From Bacteroidales bacterium UBA5382 (lineage in GTDB: Bacteria; Bacteroidota; Bacteroidia; Bacteroidales; Dysgonomonadaceae): a DNA stretch of 64,000 nt. Positions 35,485-45,414 of the stretch are shown one piece after another. Position numbers and translations under genes: made by a program. Numbering within the stretch: position 1 is the stretch's first letter; every line of letters starts with the position of its first letter. Under the pieces are notes generated by a model. That model was not told the origin of the DNA. It ran no database searches and saw only the letters and a list, made by a program, of their open reading frames with translations. Location: positions 1 to 64,000 of the forward strand of contig DHOU01000001.1 in assembly GCA_002409745.1 (NCBI GenBank), in the 5' to 3' direction.

Positions 35485-37116
35485 TCAAAGTTTTTCCGCC
35501 AACTTTTTCGGGAGGTAAAACGTGTCGTTCTTGTCGATGTATACCACTATCGATCCTACATCGAACGGTTTGCCGTTTAATTTTGCAACCGATGAAAAGG
35601 CTTTCACCTCTAGCGTTTTTCCATTCTTCGTGACACGTAGAACCGGAAAATCGGCATCCTTTTTATCGATTTTATAACCGGTGCGTGCAAACACTTCGGT
35701 ATGTTTTGCGAAGATATTGTCCGACAGTTCCTGAAGCGGAGTCGATAAACCCGATACCTGGAACAGGTACCGATTGATATCGACATTCCGGAGATTACCC
35801 CGGGGAACATTGTCTTGCGGGTGATAGGCCGCCAACAACACCTCTTCTCCTGTGTGGCCTCCGGTCGTGAAACCGAAACAAGTGTGTGCGTTGAGGATAT
35901 CGACGATGTTATGCACCATGTTATTGCTGGTGCCGACCTTTGTGTAATCGCCCTCTTTATAGTTTCGGGAAGAGTAAAGTGTTTTCAACTCTTCGTCGGT
36001 TAAATCGATGTTGGTATATTTCTTAAATTCGCTTCTTACATTTTCGGGTTTTGTCTTTAAAAGCAATGCTTCAAGCCCGTTAGCGCTTAACTTGTAATTG
36101 GAGACATTCTCAAAGAGCTGTTTTATCGATAGTTTATCGTATCCCGGACAACGGCTGGATCCGATGGTGAAGCCGCTGTTGCCATGATCGGAAAGGATGA
36201 TAACCGCTGTTTCGCCGTCTTTTTTTGCAAAATCCATCACCTTGCCTACGGCTTCATCGAAAGCCAGATACTCGGTGATGATACTCGCCGGATCATTGGC
36301 GTGCGCCGCCCAGTCTATCTGACTGCCTTCGACCATCAGGAAGAATCCCTTCGGATTTTGCGACAATACGTCCAATGCTTTCTCCGTCATTTCGGAAAGA
36401 GACGGCAATTTATCGGGGTTCCGGTCGATATCATAAGGAAAAGCTTTCTCCTGAAAGAGCGCCCATATCTTCCCTTTTCCTTTGTAGTTCAAAAGGCCGT
36501 CACGATCATTTTCGAGATAGGTCGTCCCGTTATTCCGGAAATGTTGCCTGATGTCGTCGGTAACGATACCGGTTCCCCCGCCAAACATCACGTCTAAATT
36601 CTGATAGGCTATTTGCGGCGCCAAGGCCTTGTAATTACCCCGGTTGTAATAATGAGCGGAGCAATCTGCCGGCGTGGCATGAGGAAATTCGCAGGTAACA
36701 ACCAAACCGGTAGCCTTACCCAGTTCGATACGCGACGCTTCGAGAATCGTGGCGGCGGGTTGATAGGTGCGGGTTGAGTCTACCGGATAGAGATCGGCTT
36801 CGGGGTCGGCTTCCGGATGAATGGCCACATTGCCTGTCTTTTGCAGGACGCCGGTCATATAAGCGGAGGTGGTCGGCGCCGAGTCGCCGATGGGAGCATT
36901 CGAGGAATGCGTCCGAACGGTTCCTGTAAAATAGGGATCGATATTCAATTGTTGCCCCAGTTTATTGTAAATTTTATACCATCTTGCCGCCGAGTAAACT
37001 CCAATGGATGTGCCGTCGGGAATCATGACGATTACATTTTTTACCGGCTTTACCTGCTGCGCCGATGCCGTGAGGCAAAGGGCTGCCAAATAGATTAATA
37101 CACTTAATTTTTTCAT
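35485..37116 (-). CDS. Alkaline phosphatase
   Basis: 543 aa with a signal peptide (MKKLSVLIYLAALCLTASAQ). PhoA superfamily: metal-binding Asp34 in IPDGTS, nucleophile Ser79 in GDSAPTTSAYMTG, the SEMTEKALDVL and FLMVEGSQIDWAAHAND metal sites, VIILSDHGNSGF and TTGGHTGEEV. It releases phosphate from phosphomonoesters in the periplasm. Size matches the larger Bacteroidota form, which often uses Thr or Ser in this position. It is a single gene, convergent with the DUF4251 gene. Confidence 0.93.
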   Translation of the reverse strand: MKKLSVLIYLAALCLTASAQQVKPVKNVIVMIPDGTSIGVYSAARWYKIYNKLGQQLNIDPYFTGTVRTHSSNAPIGDSAPTTSAYMTGVLQKTGNVAIHPEADPEADLYPVDSTRTYQPAATILEASRIELGKATGLVVTCEFPHATPADCSAHYYNRGNYKALAPQIAYQNLDVMFGGGTGIVTDDIRQHFRNNGTTYLENDRDGLLNYKGKGKIWALFQEKAFPYDIDRNPDKLPSLSEMTEKALDVLSQNPKGFFLMVEGSQIDWAAHANDPASIITEYLAFDEAVGKVMDFAKKDGETAVIILSDHGNSGFTIGSSRCPGYDKLSIKQLFENVSNYKLSANGLEALLLKTKPENVRSEFKKYTNIDLTDEELKTLYSSRNYKEGDYTKVGTSNNMVHNIVDILNAHTCFGFTTGGHTGEEVLLAAYHPQDNVPRGNLRNVDINRYLFQVSGLSTPLQELSDNIFAKHTEVFARTGYKIDKKDADFPVLRVTKNGKTLEVKAFSSVAKLNGKPFDVGSIVVYIDKNDTFYLPKKLAEKL

Positions 37117-37275
37117 CTTATACCTATGATAACTTTCATTATCGATTATATGGATTGTTTATAGTTGATTTGTTTGTGAATGTAAAGGTACAAAAATGTT
37201 ATTACTTTTATATGAAGATTTCAAAGGAAGCTTTTTTCTGTGTCCTGCTTACCCCAAAAAGTGCGCGTTTTTGCG

Positions 37276-37283
37276 TATATTTG
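37276..37283 (+). promoter_or_regulatory. -7 element of surE
   Basis: TATATTTG, 26 bases before the ATG at 37310. No TTTG at the -33 distance. Confidence 0.4.
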
Positions 37284-37309
37284 CTGCTCTTTTATCAAAC
37301 AAAAGTAAA

Positions 37310-38074
37310 ATGAATTCGAAAAAACCTCTTATCCTCATCACGAATGACGATGGATATCAAGCGAAAGGTATTGCCTCTTTGGTGGAGGCCGTAAAAGATT
37401 TGGGCGACATTGTCGTTTTTGCTCCCGATTCCCCCCGTTCGGGAATGTCGGGCGCCATTACGACGATTTTGCCATTACGGAGTTATCTGTATAAAGAAGA
37501 CGAAAGTGTCCGGTTGTATGTCTGTTCGGGTACACCGGTCGATTGTGTCAAGCTGGCGATAAATGAATTTCTCGACCGGAAGCCGGATCTGTTGCTTTCC
37601 GGAATCAATCACGGATCGAATGCCGGTATCAGTGTTTTGTATTCGGGAACGGTCGGCGCCGCGATTGAAGGTTGTGTGTTCGGTGTGCCGTCGGTGGCAT
37701 TGTCTCTGTGTGAGCATACGGCGAATGCGGATTTCAATCAAGCCGCATCGGTTGCCCGTAAATTAGCTGTCCGGGTCTTGGAAAACGGGCTTCCTAAAGG
37801 GATGTGCCTGAACGCGAATGTTCCGGCGGGAGAAATAGAGGGGATAAAAATAACGGCTCAAACTCAAGGCAAGTGGGTGAACGAATATGTGCGTGCCAAA
37901 GATGGCGGCGGGCATGATGTCTTTTGGATGACGGGGAATTTTGAAAATTGGGAACAAGACAATGATAATTCGGATGAATGGGCGCTGGCGAATGGTTATG
38001 CGTCGGTCGTTCCGGTGAAAATTGATATGACGGCTTATGATCTTATTCCTGAGCTGAAGCAATGGGAGTTATAG
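37310..38074 (+). CDS. surE: 5'/3'-nucleotidase SurE
   Basis: 254 aa from the ATG at 37310 (MNSKKPLILITNDDGYQAKG); the frame upstream to 37196 crosses the promoter and adds no conserved residues. Metal-binding Asp-Asp in TNDDG, APDSPRSGMSGAIT, CSGTPVDCVKLA and SGINHGSNAGISVLYSGTVGAAIEG are diagnostic. It hydrolyses nucleoside 5'/3'-monophosphates. Its ending QWEL and stop pass directly into the word tract before lpxB, so the two genes are probably in one transcript. Confidence 0.95.
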   Translation: MNSKKPLILITNDDGYQAKGIASLVEAVKDLGDIVVFAPDSPRSGMSGAITTILPLRSYLYKEDESVRLYVCSGTPVDCVKLAINEFLDRKPDLLLSGINHGSNAGISVLYSGTVGAAIEGCVFGVPSVALSLCEHTANADFNQAASVARKLAVRVLENGLPKGMCLNANVPAGEIEGIKITAQTQGKWVNEYVRAKDGGGHDVFWMTGNFENWEQDNDNSDEWALANGYASVVPVKIDMTAYDLIPELKQWEL

Positions 38075-38178
38075 GAATTACGAATGACTAATTACAAATG
38101 ACGAATTAGTAATTGGTAATTGGTAATTGGTAATTAGTAATTGGTAATTAGTAATTGGTAATTAGTAATTGGTAATTA
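38069..38178 (+). repeat. 7-bp word tract between surE and lpxB
   Basis: Words GAATTAC, GAATGAC, TAATTAC and AAATGAC are followed by about nine TAATTGG/TAATTAG words in exact 7-bp register up to the lpxB ATG. No purine-rich binding site remains in front of lpxB. Confidence 0.92.
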
Positions 38179-38179
38179 T

Positions 38180-39319
38180 ATGAAGTATTATCTTATAGCA
38201 GGGGAAGCGTCGGGGGACTTGCACGGGTCGAACTTGATGCGATCGATTAAAAATCGCGATGAAGAGGCTGATTTTCGCTTTTTGGGAGGCGACTTGATGC
38301 AGGCTCAGGGCGGGGTGTTGGTAAAGCATTATCGCGAAATGGCTTATATGGGCATTATTCCTGTGATTAGGCATGCCGATAAAATATGGGCTAATATGAA
38401 ATCCTGCAAAAAGGATATCGTTCGATATCGCCCCGATGTCGTGATTTTAATTGATTATCCCGGCTTTAATCTTCAGATTGCCAAATTCGTTAAGAAGCAT
38501 CTCGATATTCCCGTGCATTATTATATTTCGCCGAAAGTGTGGGCTTGGAAAGAATATCGTGTAAAGTCGTTCAAAAAGTATGTGGATGAAATGCTCTGCA
38601 TCCTGCCGTTTGAAGTCGATTTTTACAAAAAACACCGGTACCGGGTTCATTATGTCGGAAATCCTATCGTCGATGCGCTTGCTGCGCGGGATCATCAAGA
38701 TGAACCGTTTCCGGCTTTTATTACGCAATACGGTTTGGATAACAAGCCGATTATTGCGCTGCTTCCGGGGAGCCGTAAGCGTGAAATAGAAGCCAACTTG
38801 CCGGTTATGCTCCGCGCTTCGGAAAGTTTTAGGGACTATCAGGTGATTATTGCCGGAGCGCCGGGAATCGAACCGGACTTTTACGATACTTATGCGGACT
38901 CTTATCCCCTGAATGTGACGGTGCTTTTTCAGCAAACCTACCGGATACTGGCGCAAGCGAGAGCGGCTTTGGTTACGTCGGGAACGGCGACATTGGAAAC
39001 CGCTTTGCTCAATGTCCCTCAGGTCGTTTGTTATCAAACGGCATTCCCGAAACTATCGTATTGGGCGTTTCGCCATATTTTGCATACTCCTTATATTTCG
39101 CTGGTTAACCTGATCGCCGGAAAGGAGGTGGTGAAAGAATTATTCGCCGTGTTTTTTTCAGAGCGGAATATTCAAAAAGAATTGGACTTGTTGCTCAACG
39201 ATGACGCGTACCGGCAAACGATGCTCGGCAATTATGAGGAGATGCGACAGTTCGTCGGTGGCCCGGGAGCCTCTGACCGTGCGGCGGCGGTTATTGTCGA
39301 TGCGATTCGGGGAGAATGA
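38180..39319 (+). CDS. lpxB: Lipid-A-disaccharide synthase
   Basis: 379 aa. GT19 glycosyltransferase that condenses UDP-2,3-diacylglucosamine with lipid X to the lipid A disaccharide at the inner membrane. Visible: YLIAGEASGDLHGSNLM, FLGGDLMQAQGG, YPGFNLQIAKFVKK, YYISPKVWAWKEYRVK, FEVDFYKKH, YVGNPIVDA, LLPGSRKREIEANLPVM and SGTATLETALLNVPQVV. Length is normal. It starts directly after a 7-bp word tract without a visible ribosome-binding site. A hairpin terminator follows. Confidence 0.96.
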   Translation: MKYYLIAGEASGDLHGSNLMRSIKNRDEEADFRFLGGDLMQAQGGVLVKHYREMAYMGIIPVIRHADKIWANMKSCKKDIVRYRPDVVILIDYPGFNLQIAKFVKKHLDIPVHYYISPKVWAWKEYRVKSFKKYVDEMLCILPFEVDFYKKHRYRVHYVGNPIVDALAARDHQDEPFPAFITQYGLDNKPIIALLPGSRKREIEANLPVMLRASESFRDYQVIIAGAPGIEPDFYDTYADSYPLNVTVLFQQTYRILAQARAALVTSGTATLETALLNVPQVVCYQTAFPKLSYWAFRHILHTPYISLVNLIAGKEVVKELFAVFFSERNIQKELDLLLNDDAYRQTMLGNYEEMRQFVGGPGASDRAAAVIVDAIRGE

Positions 39320-39343
39320 CGCTCTGTTTTGAAAGATAGCCAT

Positions 39344-39375
39344 CGGCAACGGCTGTTGCCGGCATGCTTTTATCT
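39344..39375 (+). terminator. Terminator after lpxB
   Basis: CGGCAAC (39344-39350), GGCT loop, GTTGCCG (39355-39361), then GCATGCTTTTAT. Confidence 0.6.
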
Positions 39376-39386
39376 TTATTTTAGCC

Positions 39387-39646
39387 GGAAACCGGAGATA
39401 TGGCTTGCAAACTAAAATTCTTGTTAAGGATACCGGGTATACGCTCTTCCAATTAAAATTTATATGAAGGATACTGAGTATCCGGATTCCCATTGTGAAA
39501 AGAAGTTATAGATACCCGGTATCCTCGATGTGATTTGCAAATCGCAAGCCGGATACTGCGTATCCGGGATTAGAATGAAAAATCGCAGGCCGGATACTTG
39601 CGCAGCCGGAGTCTGAATGGACGAACGCACGCCGGATACCGGGGAG
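39387..39646. repeat. 41-bp phased array with palindromic cores, 7 units
   Basis: Units begin near 39387, 39428, 39469, 39511, 39551, 39592 and 39633 (steps 41, 41, 42, 40, 41, 41). The core is GGATAC-NNN-GTATCC: GGATACTGAGTATCC (39469) and GGATACTGCGTATCC (39551) are perfect, the outer units decayed. Cores are separated by about 26 bp, AT-rich and similar to each other in part (…AAATCGCAAGCC, …AAAATCGCAGGCC). It lies between the 3' ends of lpxB and the YitT-type gene. Confidence 0.8.
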
Positions 39647-39647
39647 A

Positions 39648-40526
39648 TTATTTCATTTTGTCGAATCCTTCTCCGTAAACTCCGATAACAGACGCCTGAC
39701 TGACGAAAGCATTCGGATCGACACCTTTCACAATGCGAAAAATCGATACCGATTCGGTCCGCTTAGCCAAAACCACCACCACTTTTTGAGGTTTTTGCGA
39801 ATACCAACCTACTCCGTCCAATACGGTACATCCTCGATGTAATTGAAGGTTGATTTCCGTGGCGATCTCTTCATATTTCTTAGAGAAGATCAGGAACTGA
39901 ACCGATTGGCGGATCCCGTTAATGACGTAGTCTACAGATGTGGTCATGACCGCGATGATGATAATGCCGAACAGAATGGTTTCGATGCTTTGGAAGATAA
40001 TGTAAGAAGACGAAACAATGGTCAGGTCAATGACAAGCATAATGCGTCCCGGCGTTACATTCCGGTATTTATTGATGACCATTACCACAATATCGGTTCC
40101 GCCGGTACTCCCGTTTACGGAAAAAACCAATCCCAATCCGCCCCCGCATAAAATCGCCCCGATCATGCCGGCAATTAGAGGATCTTCCTGTAGTAACACC
40201 GGCATAGAAGGAAATCCCTCCAACAGGCCGATAAACAAAGTCAACGACCCTACGCCGATAATTGTTTTCAACAGGAATTGCGACCCTAATATTTTGATGG
40301 CTGCCAGGATGAGGAAAATATTCACCCCTAAAATCGTTAAAGAGACCGGCATGCCGAAAGCGTAATTCATTAATATCGCAATACCCGTCAGTCCCCCCGT
40401 CACAAAATGATGGGGCATAATAAACAAGGTTATCCCGATAGCGTACATGGCGGTACCCATCATAATCGTGAGATAATCCTTCCAGAAGAATTTCTTTAAC
40501 TCGTACTTCTTTAATTGCGCGTTCAT
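39648..40526 (-). CDS. YitT-family membrane protein (DUF161/DUF2179)
   Basis: 292 aa from the ATG at 40526 (MNAQLKKYELKKFFWKDYLT); the upstream frame overlaps leuS. Five or six membrane segments (about 20-200, including GGTDIVVMVINKYRNVTPGR, a strongly conserved YitT stretch), then a cytosolic DUF2179 domain (about 220-290, LHRGCTVLDGVGWYSQKPQKVVVV). Transport role is presumed but unproved in the family. It begins 2 bases after the leuS stop, so the genes are cotranscribed. Confidence 0.9.
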   Translation of the reverse strand: MNAQLKKYELKKFFWKDYLTIMMGTAMYAIGITLFIMPHHFVTGGLTGIAILMNYAFGMPVSLTILGVNIFLILAAIKILGSQFLLKTIIGVGSLTLFIGLLEGFPSMPVLLQEDPLIAGMIGAILCGGGLGLVFSVNGSTGGTDIVVMVINKYRNVTPGRIMLVIDLTIVSSSYIIFQSIETILFGIIIIAVMTTSVDYVINGIRQSVQFLIFSKKYEEIATEINLQLHRGCTVLDGVGWYSQKPQKVVVVLAKRTESVSIFRIVKGVDPNAFVSQASVIGVYGEGFDKMK

Positions 40527-40528
40527 AC

Positions 40529-43282
40529 TTAGATGACGATATTGACAATCTTTTTCGGAACGATGATTATTTTTTTCGGCGTTTTCCCTTCCAACCATCG
40601 TTCGGACTTGACGTGTTCCAATACGGCTTTTTCGATTGCTTCGCGGCCGGCATCGGCTGGGAAATCCAGCGTAAAGCGTGTCCTGCCATTGAAAGAGATC
40701 GAGTAGGAGAAGGTTTCTTCCTGCAAATAGTCTTCCCGGAATTTCGGGAATGCGGTGTCGAAAATCGTTCCTTCGTTACCCAACCTGTGCCACAATTCTT
40801 CTGCGATGTGCGGGGCAAACGGGGCGAGGCAGACCAACAGGTCGCTTAAAATTGCTTTCTTATTGCATCGTAATTGCGATAATTCATTTACGCAAATCAT
40901 AAAAGCAGACACAGAAGTGTTGAACGAAAACTGTTCGATATCCGTCGTTACTTTTTTTATCAGTTTATGGAGAGCGCGCAACTCGTCTTTCGAAGGCTCT
41001 TCGTCCGACACCCGCCACTTCTCACCGTCGAAAAACAGATTCCACAGTTTCCGCAAGAAGCGATGCACCCCGTCGATCCCGTTGGTATCCCAGGGTTTGG
41101 ACTGTTCCAAAGGCCCGAGGAACATTTCGTACAAACGCAACGTGTCGGCGCCGTATTTCTCGATAATGTCATCGGGATTCACTACGTTGAACATCGATTT
41201 GGACATTTTTTCGATCGCCCATCCACAGACATACTTTCCGTCCTCCAGTATGAATTCCGCCTTTTTATATTCGGGATTCCAATTGCGGAATGCTTCTATA
41301 TCGAGGAGATCGTTGTGTACGATATTGACATCGACATGCAGCGGACTCGTTTCGTATTGATCTTTTAAGTTGTAAGAAACAAAGGTCTGCGTATGGTTGA
41401 TGCGGTACACGAAATTGCTCCGCCCCTGAATCATGCCTTGATTCACCAGCTTTTTGAAGGGCTCCTGTTCGCAGGAAACGCCTAAGTCGAAGAGGAATTT
41501 ATTCCAGAACCGGCTATATATAAGATGTCCCGTGGCATGTTCCGTTCCTCCGATATACAAATCGACATTTCTCCAGTATTCATCGGCCTGTTTCGAAACC
41601 AATGCCTTCGGGTTGTGCGGATCCATGTAGCGCAGGTAATAGGCGGATGAACCGGCAAAGCCCGGCATCGTCGATAGTTCGAAAGGATAGCCTTCTTCCG
41701 TATGCCAGTTTTTAGCGCGTCCCAACGGAGGGTCTCCCGCTTCGGTAGGAAGATATTTGTCCACTTCGGGCAGTTCGAGGGGCAGCTTGCTCTCCTCGAG
41801 AGGGTAGGCTATGCCGTCTTTATAATAGATGGGGAACGGTTCGCCCCAATAGCGTTGGCGTGAAAAGATGGCGTCGCGCAGGCGATAGTTGATTTGCCGG
41901 TATCCCAGGCCTTTTTGCTCCACCTCGTCGATGGCGGCGGGGATGGCTTCTTTTACGGTTTTGCCGTTGAGGAAACCGGAATTGATCATCACGCCGTCTT
42001 TCGCGTCGAAGCTTTCTTGCGAAACGTCGCATCCTTCAATCAACGGGATAATGGGCAGGTCGAAGTGTTTGGCAAACGCATAGTCGCGGCTGTCATGAGC
42101 CGGCACGGCCATGATCGCTCCTGTTCCGTATCCGGCCAATACATAGTCCGAAATCCAGATGGGCAGTTTCTCGCCCGTAAACGGATGCAAGGCATACGAT
42201 CCCGAAAAGACGCCGCTCACGGTTTTCTCCGATATGCGTTCGCGTTCGGTTCTTTTTTTGGTTTTTTCCAGATATTCCTGTACGGCCGGAAGCTGCTCTT
42301 CGGAGGTCAGCAGCAAGGTTAAATCGCTTTCGGGAGCAAGCACCATGAATGTGACGCCGAAAATGGTATCGGCACGGGTGGTGAAGATATCGAAGCGTAT
42401 ATTGTTCTGTGCTTTAAAGTGCATGACGGCACCTTCCGAACGGCCGATCCAGTTCTTTTGAGTTTCCTTCAGCGAGTCGGTCCAATCGATCGTCTCCAAC
42501 CCGTCCAGCAACCGTTGGGCGTAGGCCGACACCCGCAGGCACCACTGACGCATTCTCTTCTGCTCAACCGGATACCCTCCGCGTTGCGACAACCCGTTGA
42601 TGACTTCGTCGTTTGCCAGTACCGTCCCTAAGGCCGCGCACCAGTTTACCATCGTATCGCCCAAATAAGCGATACGGTAGTTCATCAACACATCCTGCCG
42701 GTCCTTTTCACTTTTCGCCTTCCATTCATCGGCTGTGAAACCGCGTTCTTCCGAGCAAGCGGCATGGATTCCTTCCGTACCCTGCTGTTCAAAATGTGCG
42801 ATAAGTCGATCGATAGGCGCTGCCCGATTGGTGTCAAAATCGTAATACGACTTGAACATTTGCAGGAAAGCCCATTGGGTCCATTTATAATATTCCGGAT
42901 CGCTGGTGCGGATCTCGCGGCTCCAATCGTAAGAGAAACCGATTTTATCGAGCTGTTCGCGATACCGGGCAATGTTTTTTTGCGTGGTTATAGCCGGATG
43001 CTGTCCGGTTTGGATGGCATATTGCTCTGCGGGAAGGCCATACGCATCGTAGCCCATGGGGTGAAGCACGTTATAGCCTTGCAAGCGTTTAAATCTCGAA
43101 TAGATATCCGAGGCAATGTATCCGAGGGGATGCCCTACATGTAGCCCGGCTCCCGAGGGATAAGGGAACATGTCCAACACATAAAACTTCGGTTTCGTCG
43201 AATTTTCGGTTACCCGATACGTCTGATTCTCCGTCCAGTATTGCTGCCAGCGTTTTTCTATTTCTTCGAAATTATAATCCAT
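40529..43282 (-). CDS. leuS: Leucyl-tRNA synthetase
   Basis: 917 aa. Class I aminoacyl-tRNA synthetase that charges tRNA-Leu. HIGH motif as [16 protein letters not shown], the CP1 editing domain ([36 protein letters not shown]), KMSKS motif at [17 protein letters not shown] and an anticodon-binding C-terminal domain. Length is normal. A Bacteroides-type promoter lies upstream and no T-box or Leu-rich leader was seen. The YitT-type gene follows. Confidence 0.97.
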   Translation of the reverse strand: MDYNFEEIEKRWQQYWTENQTYRVTENSTKPKFYVLDMFPYPSGAGLHVGHPLGYIASDIYSRFKRLQGYNVLHPMGYDAYGLPAEQYAIQTGQHPAITTQKNIARYREQLDKIGFSYDWSREIRTSDPEYYKWTQWAFLQMFKSYYDFDTNRAAPIDRLIAHFEQQGTEGIHAACSEERGFTADEWKAKSEKDRQDVLMNYRIAYLGDTMVNWCAALGTVLANDEVINGLSQRGGYPVEQKRMRQWCLRVSAYAQRLLDGLETIDWTDSLKETQKNWIGRSEGAVMHFKAQNNIRFDIFTTRADTIFGVTFMVLAPESDLTLLLTSEEQLPAVQEYLEKTKKRTERERISEKTVSGVFSGSYALHPFTGEKLPIWISDYVLAGYGTGAIMAVPAHDSRDYAFAKHFDLPIIPLIEGCDVSQESFDAKDGVMINSGFLNGKTVKEAIPAAIDEVEQKGLGYRQINYRLRDAIFSRQRYWGEPFPIYYKDGIAYPLEESKLPLELPEVDKYLPTEAGDPPLGRAKNWHTEEGYPFELSTMPGFAGSSAYYLRYMDPHNPKALVSKQADEYWRNVDLYIGGTEHATGHLIYSRFWNKFLFDLGVSCEQEPFKKLVNQGMIQGRSNFVYRINHTQTFVSYNLKDQYETSPLHVDVNIVHNDLLDIEAFRNWNPEYKKAEFILEDGKYVCGWAIEKMSKSMFNVVNPDDIIEKYGADTLRLYEMFLGPLEQSKPWDTNGIDGVHRFLRKLWNLFFDGEKWRVSDEEPSKDELRALHKLIKKVTTDIEQFSFNTSVSAFMICVNELSQLRCNKKAILSDLLVCLAPFAPHIAEELWHRLGNEGTIFDTAFPKFREDYLQEETFSYSISFNGRTRFTLDFPADAGREAIEKAVLEHVKSERWLEGKTPKKIIIVPKKIVNIVI

Positions 43283-43305
43283 TTTTATTCTTTTAAAAAA
43301 CGCTG

Positions 43306-43337
43306 CAAAGGTAGTGAATAAAAACTATTTTGCCAAT
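43306..43337 (-). promoter_or_regulatory. Promoter of leuS
   Basis: Minus strand -33 ATTG (43334-43337), 20-bp spacer, -7 TACCTTTG (43306-43313). The predicted start is just upstream of the ATG at 43282. Confidence 0.6.
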
Positions 43338-43358
43338 TGTATCGGGACGCTTTATCTC

Positions 43359-45164
43359 TCACTCCCGGTACATCTTATCGATGGCGTCGGCATATTTTTC
43401 CAAAATCACTTTTCGCCTTAATTTGAGGGTGTCGGTCAGTTCCCCTGACTGAATGGTAAACGGTTCGGGAAGCACGGTGATCCGTTTGATTTTTTCGTAG
43501 GACGTAAATTGAGCCTGCAAGAGTTCGATTCTTCCGAAAATAAAGTCGTTTATGTGCTTGTTGGCCGTAAGCTGTGGGATGGAATCGTAAGGAATTTCAT
43601 GTTTGTCGGCATAAGCCTTCAACGCCTCATAATTGGGGATAATCAAGGCGCTGACGAATTTCCGTTCGTTTCCGATGACGGCGACCTGATCGATATACGA
43701 ATCTTCCATGATGCGCGTTTCGATCATTTGCGGAGCGATATATTTTCCGTTCGATGTCTTGTACATGTCCTTGATACGGTCGGTGAGCACAAGCGTATTG
43801 TCCTCGTTCAGATAACCCGCATCCCCCGTTTTGAAATACCCGTCGTCGGTAAAGGCGTTACGGGTTTCTTCGGGTTTATTATAATATCCTTGCATCACGG
43901 TTTTCCCTTTCACGAGGATTTCATTGTTTTCGCCGATCTTCACGTCTACCTCAGGCATCACTTTTCCCACCGTGCCGATGCGGAATCCGTCTTGTGGAAA
44001 GCAGGTAACCGTAGCGGTGGTTTCCGAAAGCCCGTAACCGTAAATCAAATGCACATCGATACATTGCATGAACTCATTGATGGTATCCGACAGCGGAGCG
44101 CCGGCAACGGGAAAAAAGTTGCCCCGGTTAATCCCGACGATATGTTTAATAAGATAAAAAACGGTGTATTGATAAAGGAAAAACTTGATTCTGTTGCCTA
44201 ATGGAGGCCTTTTTCCTTCATTTTTAAACATCAGGTTATGTTTCCGTCCTGTTTTTACGCAATCATCGAACAGCCATTTAATGATGCCGGTAGAATTGTC
44301 AATGCGTTCCCGGATGCCGATGTATACTTTTTCCCAGAAACGAGGAACATTACTCATCAACGTGGGGCGGACTTGTTTTAATGCCGTTTGGATTTTGCTC
44401 GGATCTTGGTTGATCGCCACCGGAATGCCTCTGTGCAGGCAATAATAGGTCCAGGTCTTTTCGAATACGTGGGTTAGAGGCAGAAAGCACATCGAGAGAT
44501 CTTTGTCCGATAAACGGATGAGCCGTTTGTCGTGTATTCTAAAGGCTTGTATATAATTGGTATGGGTGAGCACGACCCCTTTGGGCTCTCCGGTGGTTCC
44601 GGAAGTGTAAATGATCGTGGCCGCATCGGACTCTTTCAGTTGTTTTAGCCGGGAATGCACTTGCGCTAACGAATCGGAGTTATCCCCCGTCGTAATGAAG
44701 TCGTCGAAATAGATCGACGTGCGGTCTTCCGGATTGAGAACCACGCTGCGGTCGAAGATGATAAGCTTTTGTAATACCGGACTTTCTTTTTGCACTTTGA
44801 AAGCATTATTATACTGGAATTGCTCTCCTACAAATAAAATTTGGATCTTGGCATCCTCGGTAATATATTTCACTTGCAAAGGCGAAGCGGTCGCATACAT
44901 CGGAACCATTACCGCCCTGTTGGCATATCCGCCGAAATCGGTCATCAGGTATTTCTCCATATTTTGAGAGTAAACGCCGATATTATCGTGCGGTTTGATT
45001 CCTATTTCAGCCATTGCCTGGGCAGTTTTCATTATTTTAGCGGAGAATGTTTCCCACGACATCGTATGCCACTTCGTTCCGGACGGTTGATATTTCAGTG
45101 CCGTTTTATAAGTATATTCTTGCGCTTGCTTATGGATGAGTTCACCTAAATGATAATAGTTCAT
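43359..45164 (-). CDS. Long-chain acyl-CoA synthetase (AMP-binding enzyme)
   Basis: 601 aa. ANL-superfamily enzyme that activates fatty acids with ATP and CoA. Motifs: P-loop TIIYTSGTTGEPKGVVLTH (about 180-198), the conserved YGYGLSETTATV, DGYFKTGDAGYL and DRIKDMYKTSNGKYIAPQMIE, and a C-terminal Lys in the last 30 residues. No signal peptide. It resembles the bacterial FadD15-like/bubblegum-type group rather than E. coli FadD. It stands alone with a -7 element upstream. Confidence 0.92.
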   Translation of the reverse strand: MNYYHLGELIHKQAQEYTYKTALKYQPSGTKWHTMSWETFSAKIMKTAQAMAEIGIKPHDNIGVYSQNMEKYLMTDFGGYANRAVMVPMYATASPLQVKYITEDAKIQILFVGEQFQYNNAFKVQKESPVLQKLIIFDRSVVLNPEDRTSIYFDDFITTGDNSDSLAQVHSRLKQLKESDAATIIYTSGTTGEPKGVVLTHTNYIQAFRIHDKRLIRLSDKDLSMCFLPLTHVFEKTWTYYCLHRGIPVAINQDPSKIQTALKQVRPTLMSNVPRFWEKVYIGIRERIDNSTGIIKWLFDDCVKTGRKHNLMFKNEGKRPPLGNRIKFFLYQYTVFYLIKHIVGINRGNFFPVAGAPLSDTINEFMQCIDVHLIYGYGLSETTATVTCFPQDGFRIGTVGKVMPEVDVKIGENNEILVKGKTVMQGYYNKPEETRNAFTDDGYFKTGDAGYLNEDNTLVLTDRIKDMYKTSNGKYIAPQMIETRIMEDSYIDQVAVIGNERKFVSALIIPNYEALKAYADKHEIPYDSIPQLTANKHINDFIFGRIELLQAQFTSYEKIKRITVLPEPFTIQSGELTDTLKLRRKVILEKYADAIDKMYRE

Positions 45165-45185
45165 TTTCTTTATAGTTTATGGAGT

Positions 45186-45193
45186 CAAAGATA
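45186..45193 (-). promoter_or_regulatory. -7 element of the acyl-CoA synthetase gene
   Basis: Minus strand TATCTTTG, 22 bases before the ATG. No clear -33 box. Confidence 0.4.
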
Positions 45194-45344
45194 AATCAAT
45201 TTAGTGAAAAAACGACTGTCGGGCGGGATTTATTGACGTATCAGGATGTCGTTTGAGGTGATGCCTTCGGTAAAACCGCCCTCAGCGGCGCCTCCGGGAA
45301 AAGACTTTTTGCGAATTATTCACTTACGGGCCGAAAAACAGGGC

Positions 45345-45379
45345 GTGTAATTAACGAGACTTAACTCGTTTTTTTACAC
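45345..45379 (+). terminator. Hairpin with T run upstream of the DUF4294 gene
   Basis: GTGTAA, then AACGAG (45353-45358), loop ACTTAA, CTCGTT (45365-45370), T run, TTACAC (45374-45379). Two stacked stems with an internal bulge. It lies before the -7 box at 45399, so it would stop transcripts arriving from upstream. The rest of 45194-45344 shows nothing recognisable. Confidence 0.5.
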
Positions 45380-45398
45380 ACGAGTAAAACAATGATTT

Positions 45399-45406
45399 TA
45401 TCTTTG
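45399..45406 (+). promoter_or_regulatory. -7 element of the DUF4294 gene
   Basis: TATCTTTG ends 8 bases before the ATG at 45415, so the transcript would be leaderless or nearly so. No -33 TTTG was found. Confidence 0.4.
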
Positions 45407-45414
45407 TTCCTGTT

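Noticed and set aside
39387..39646. CRISPR array (palindromic 15-bp repeats with about 26-bp spacers)
   Set aside because: Repeats are decayed and the inter-core sequences resemble one another; CRISPR repeats are longer and uniform, spacers unrelated, and no cas gene is present.
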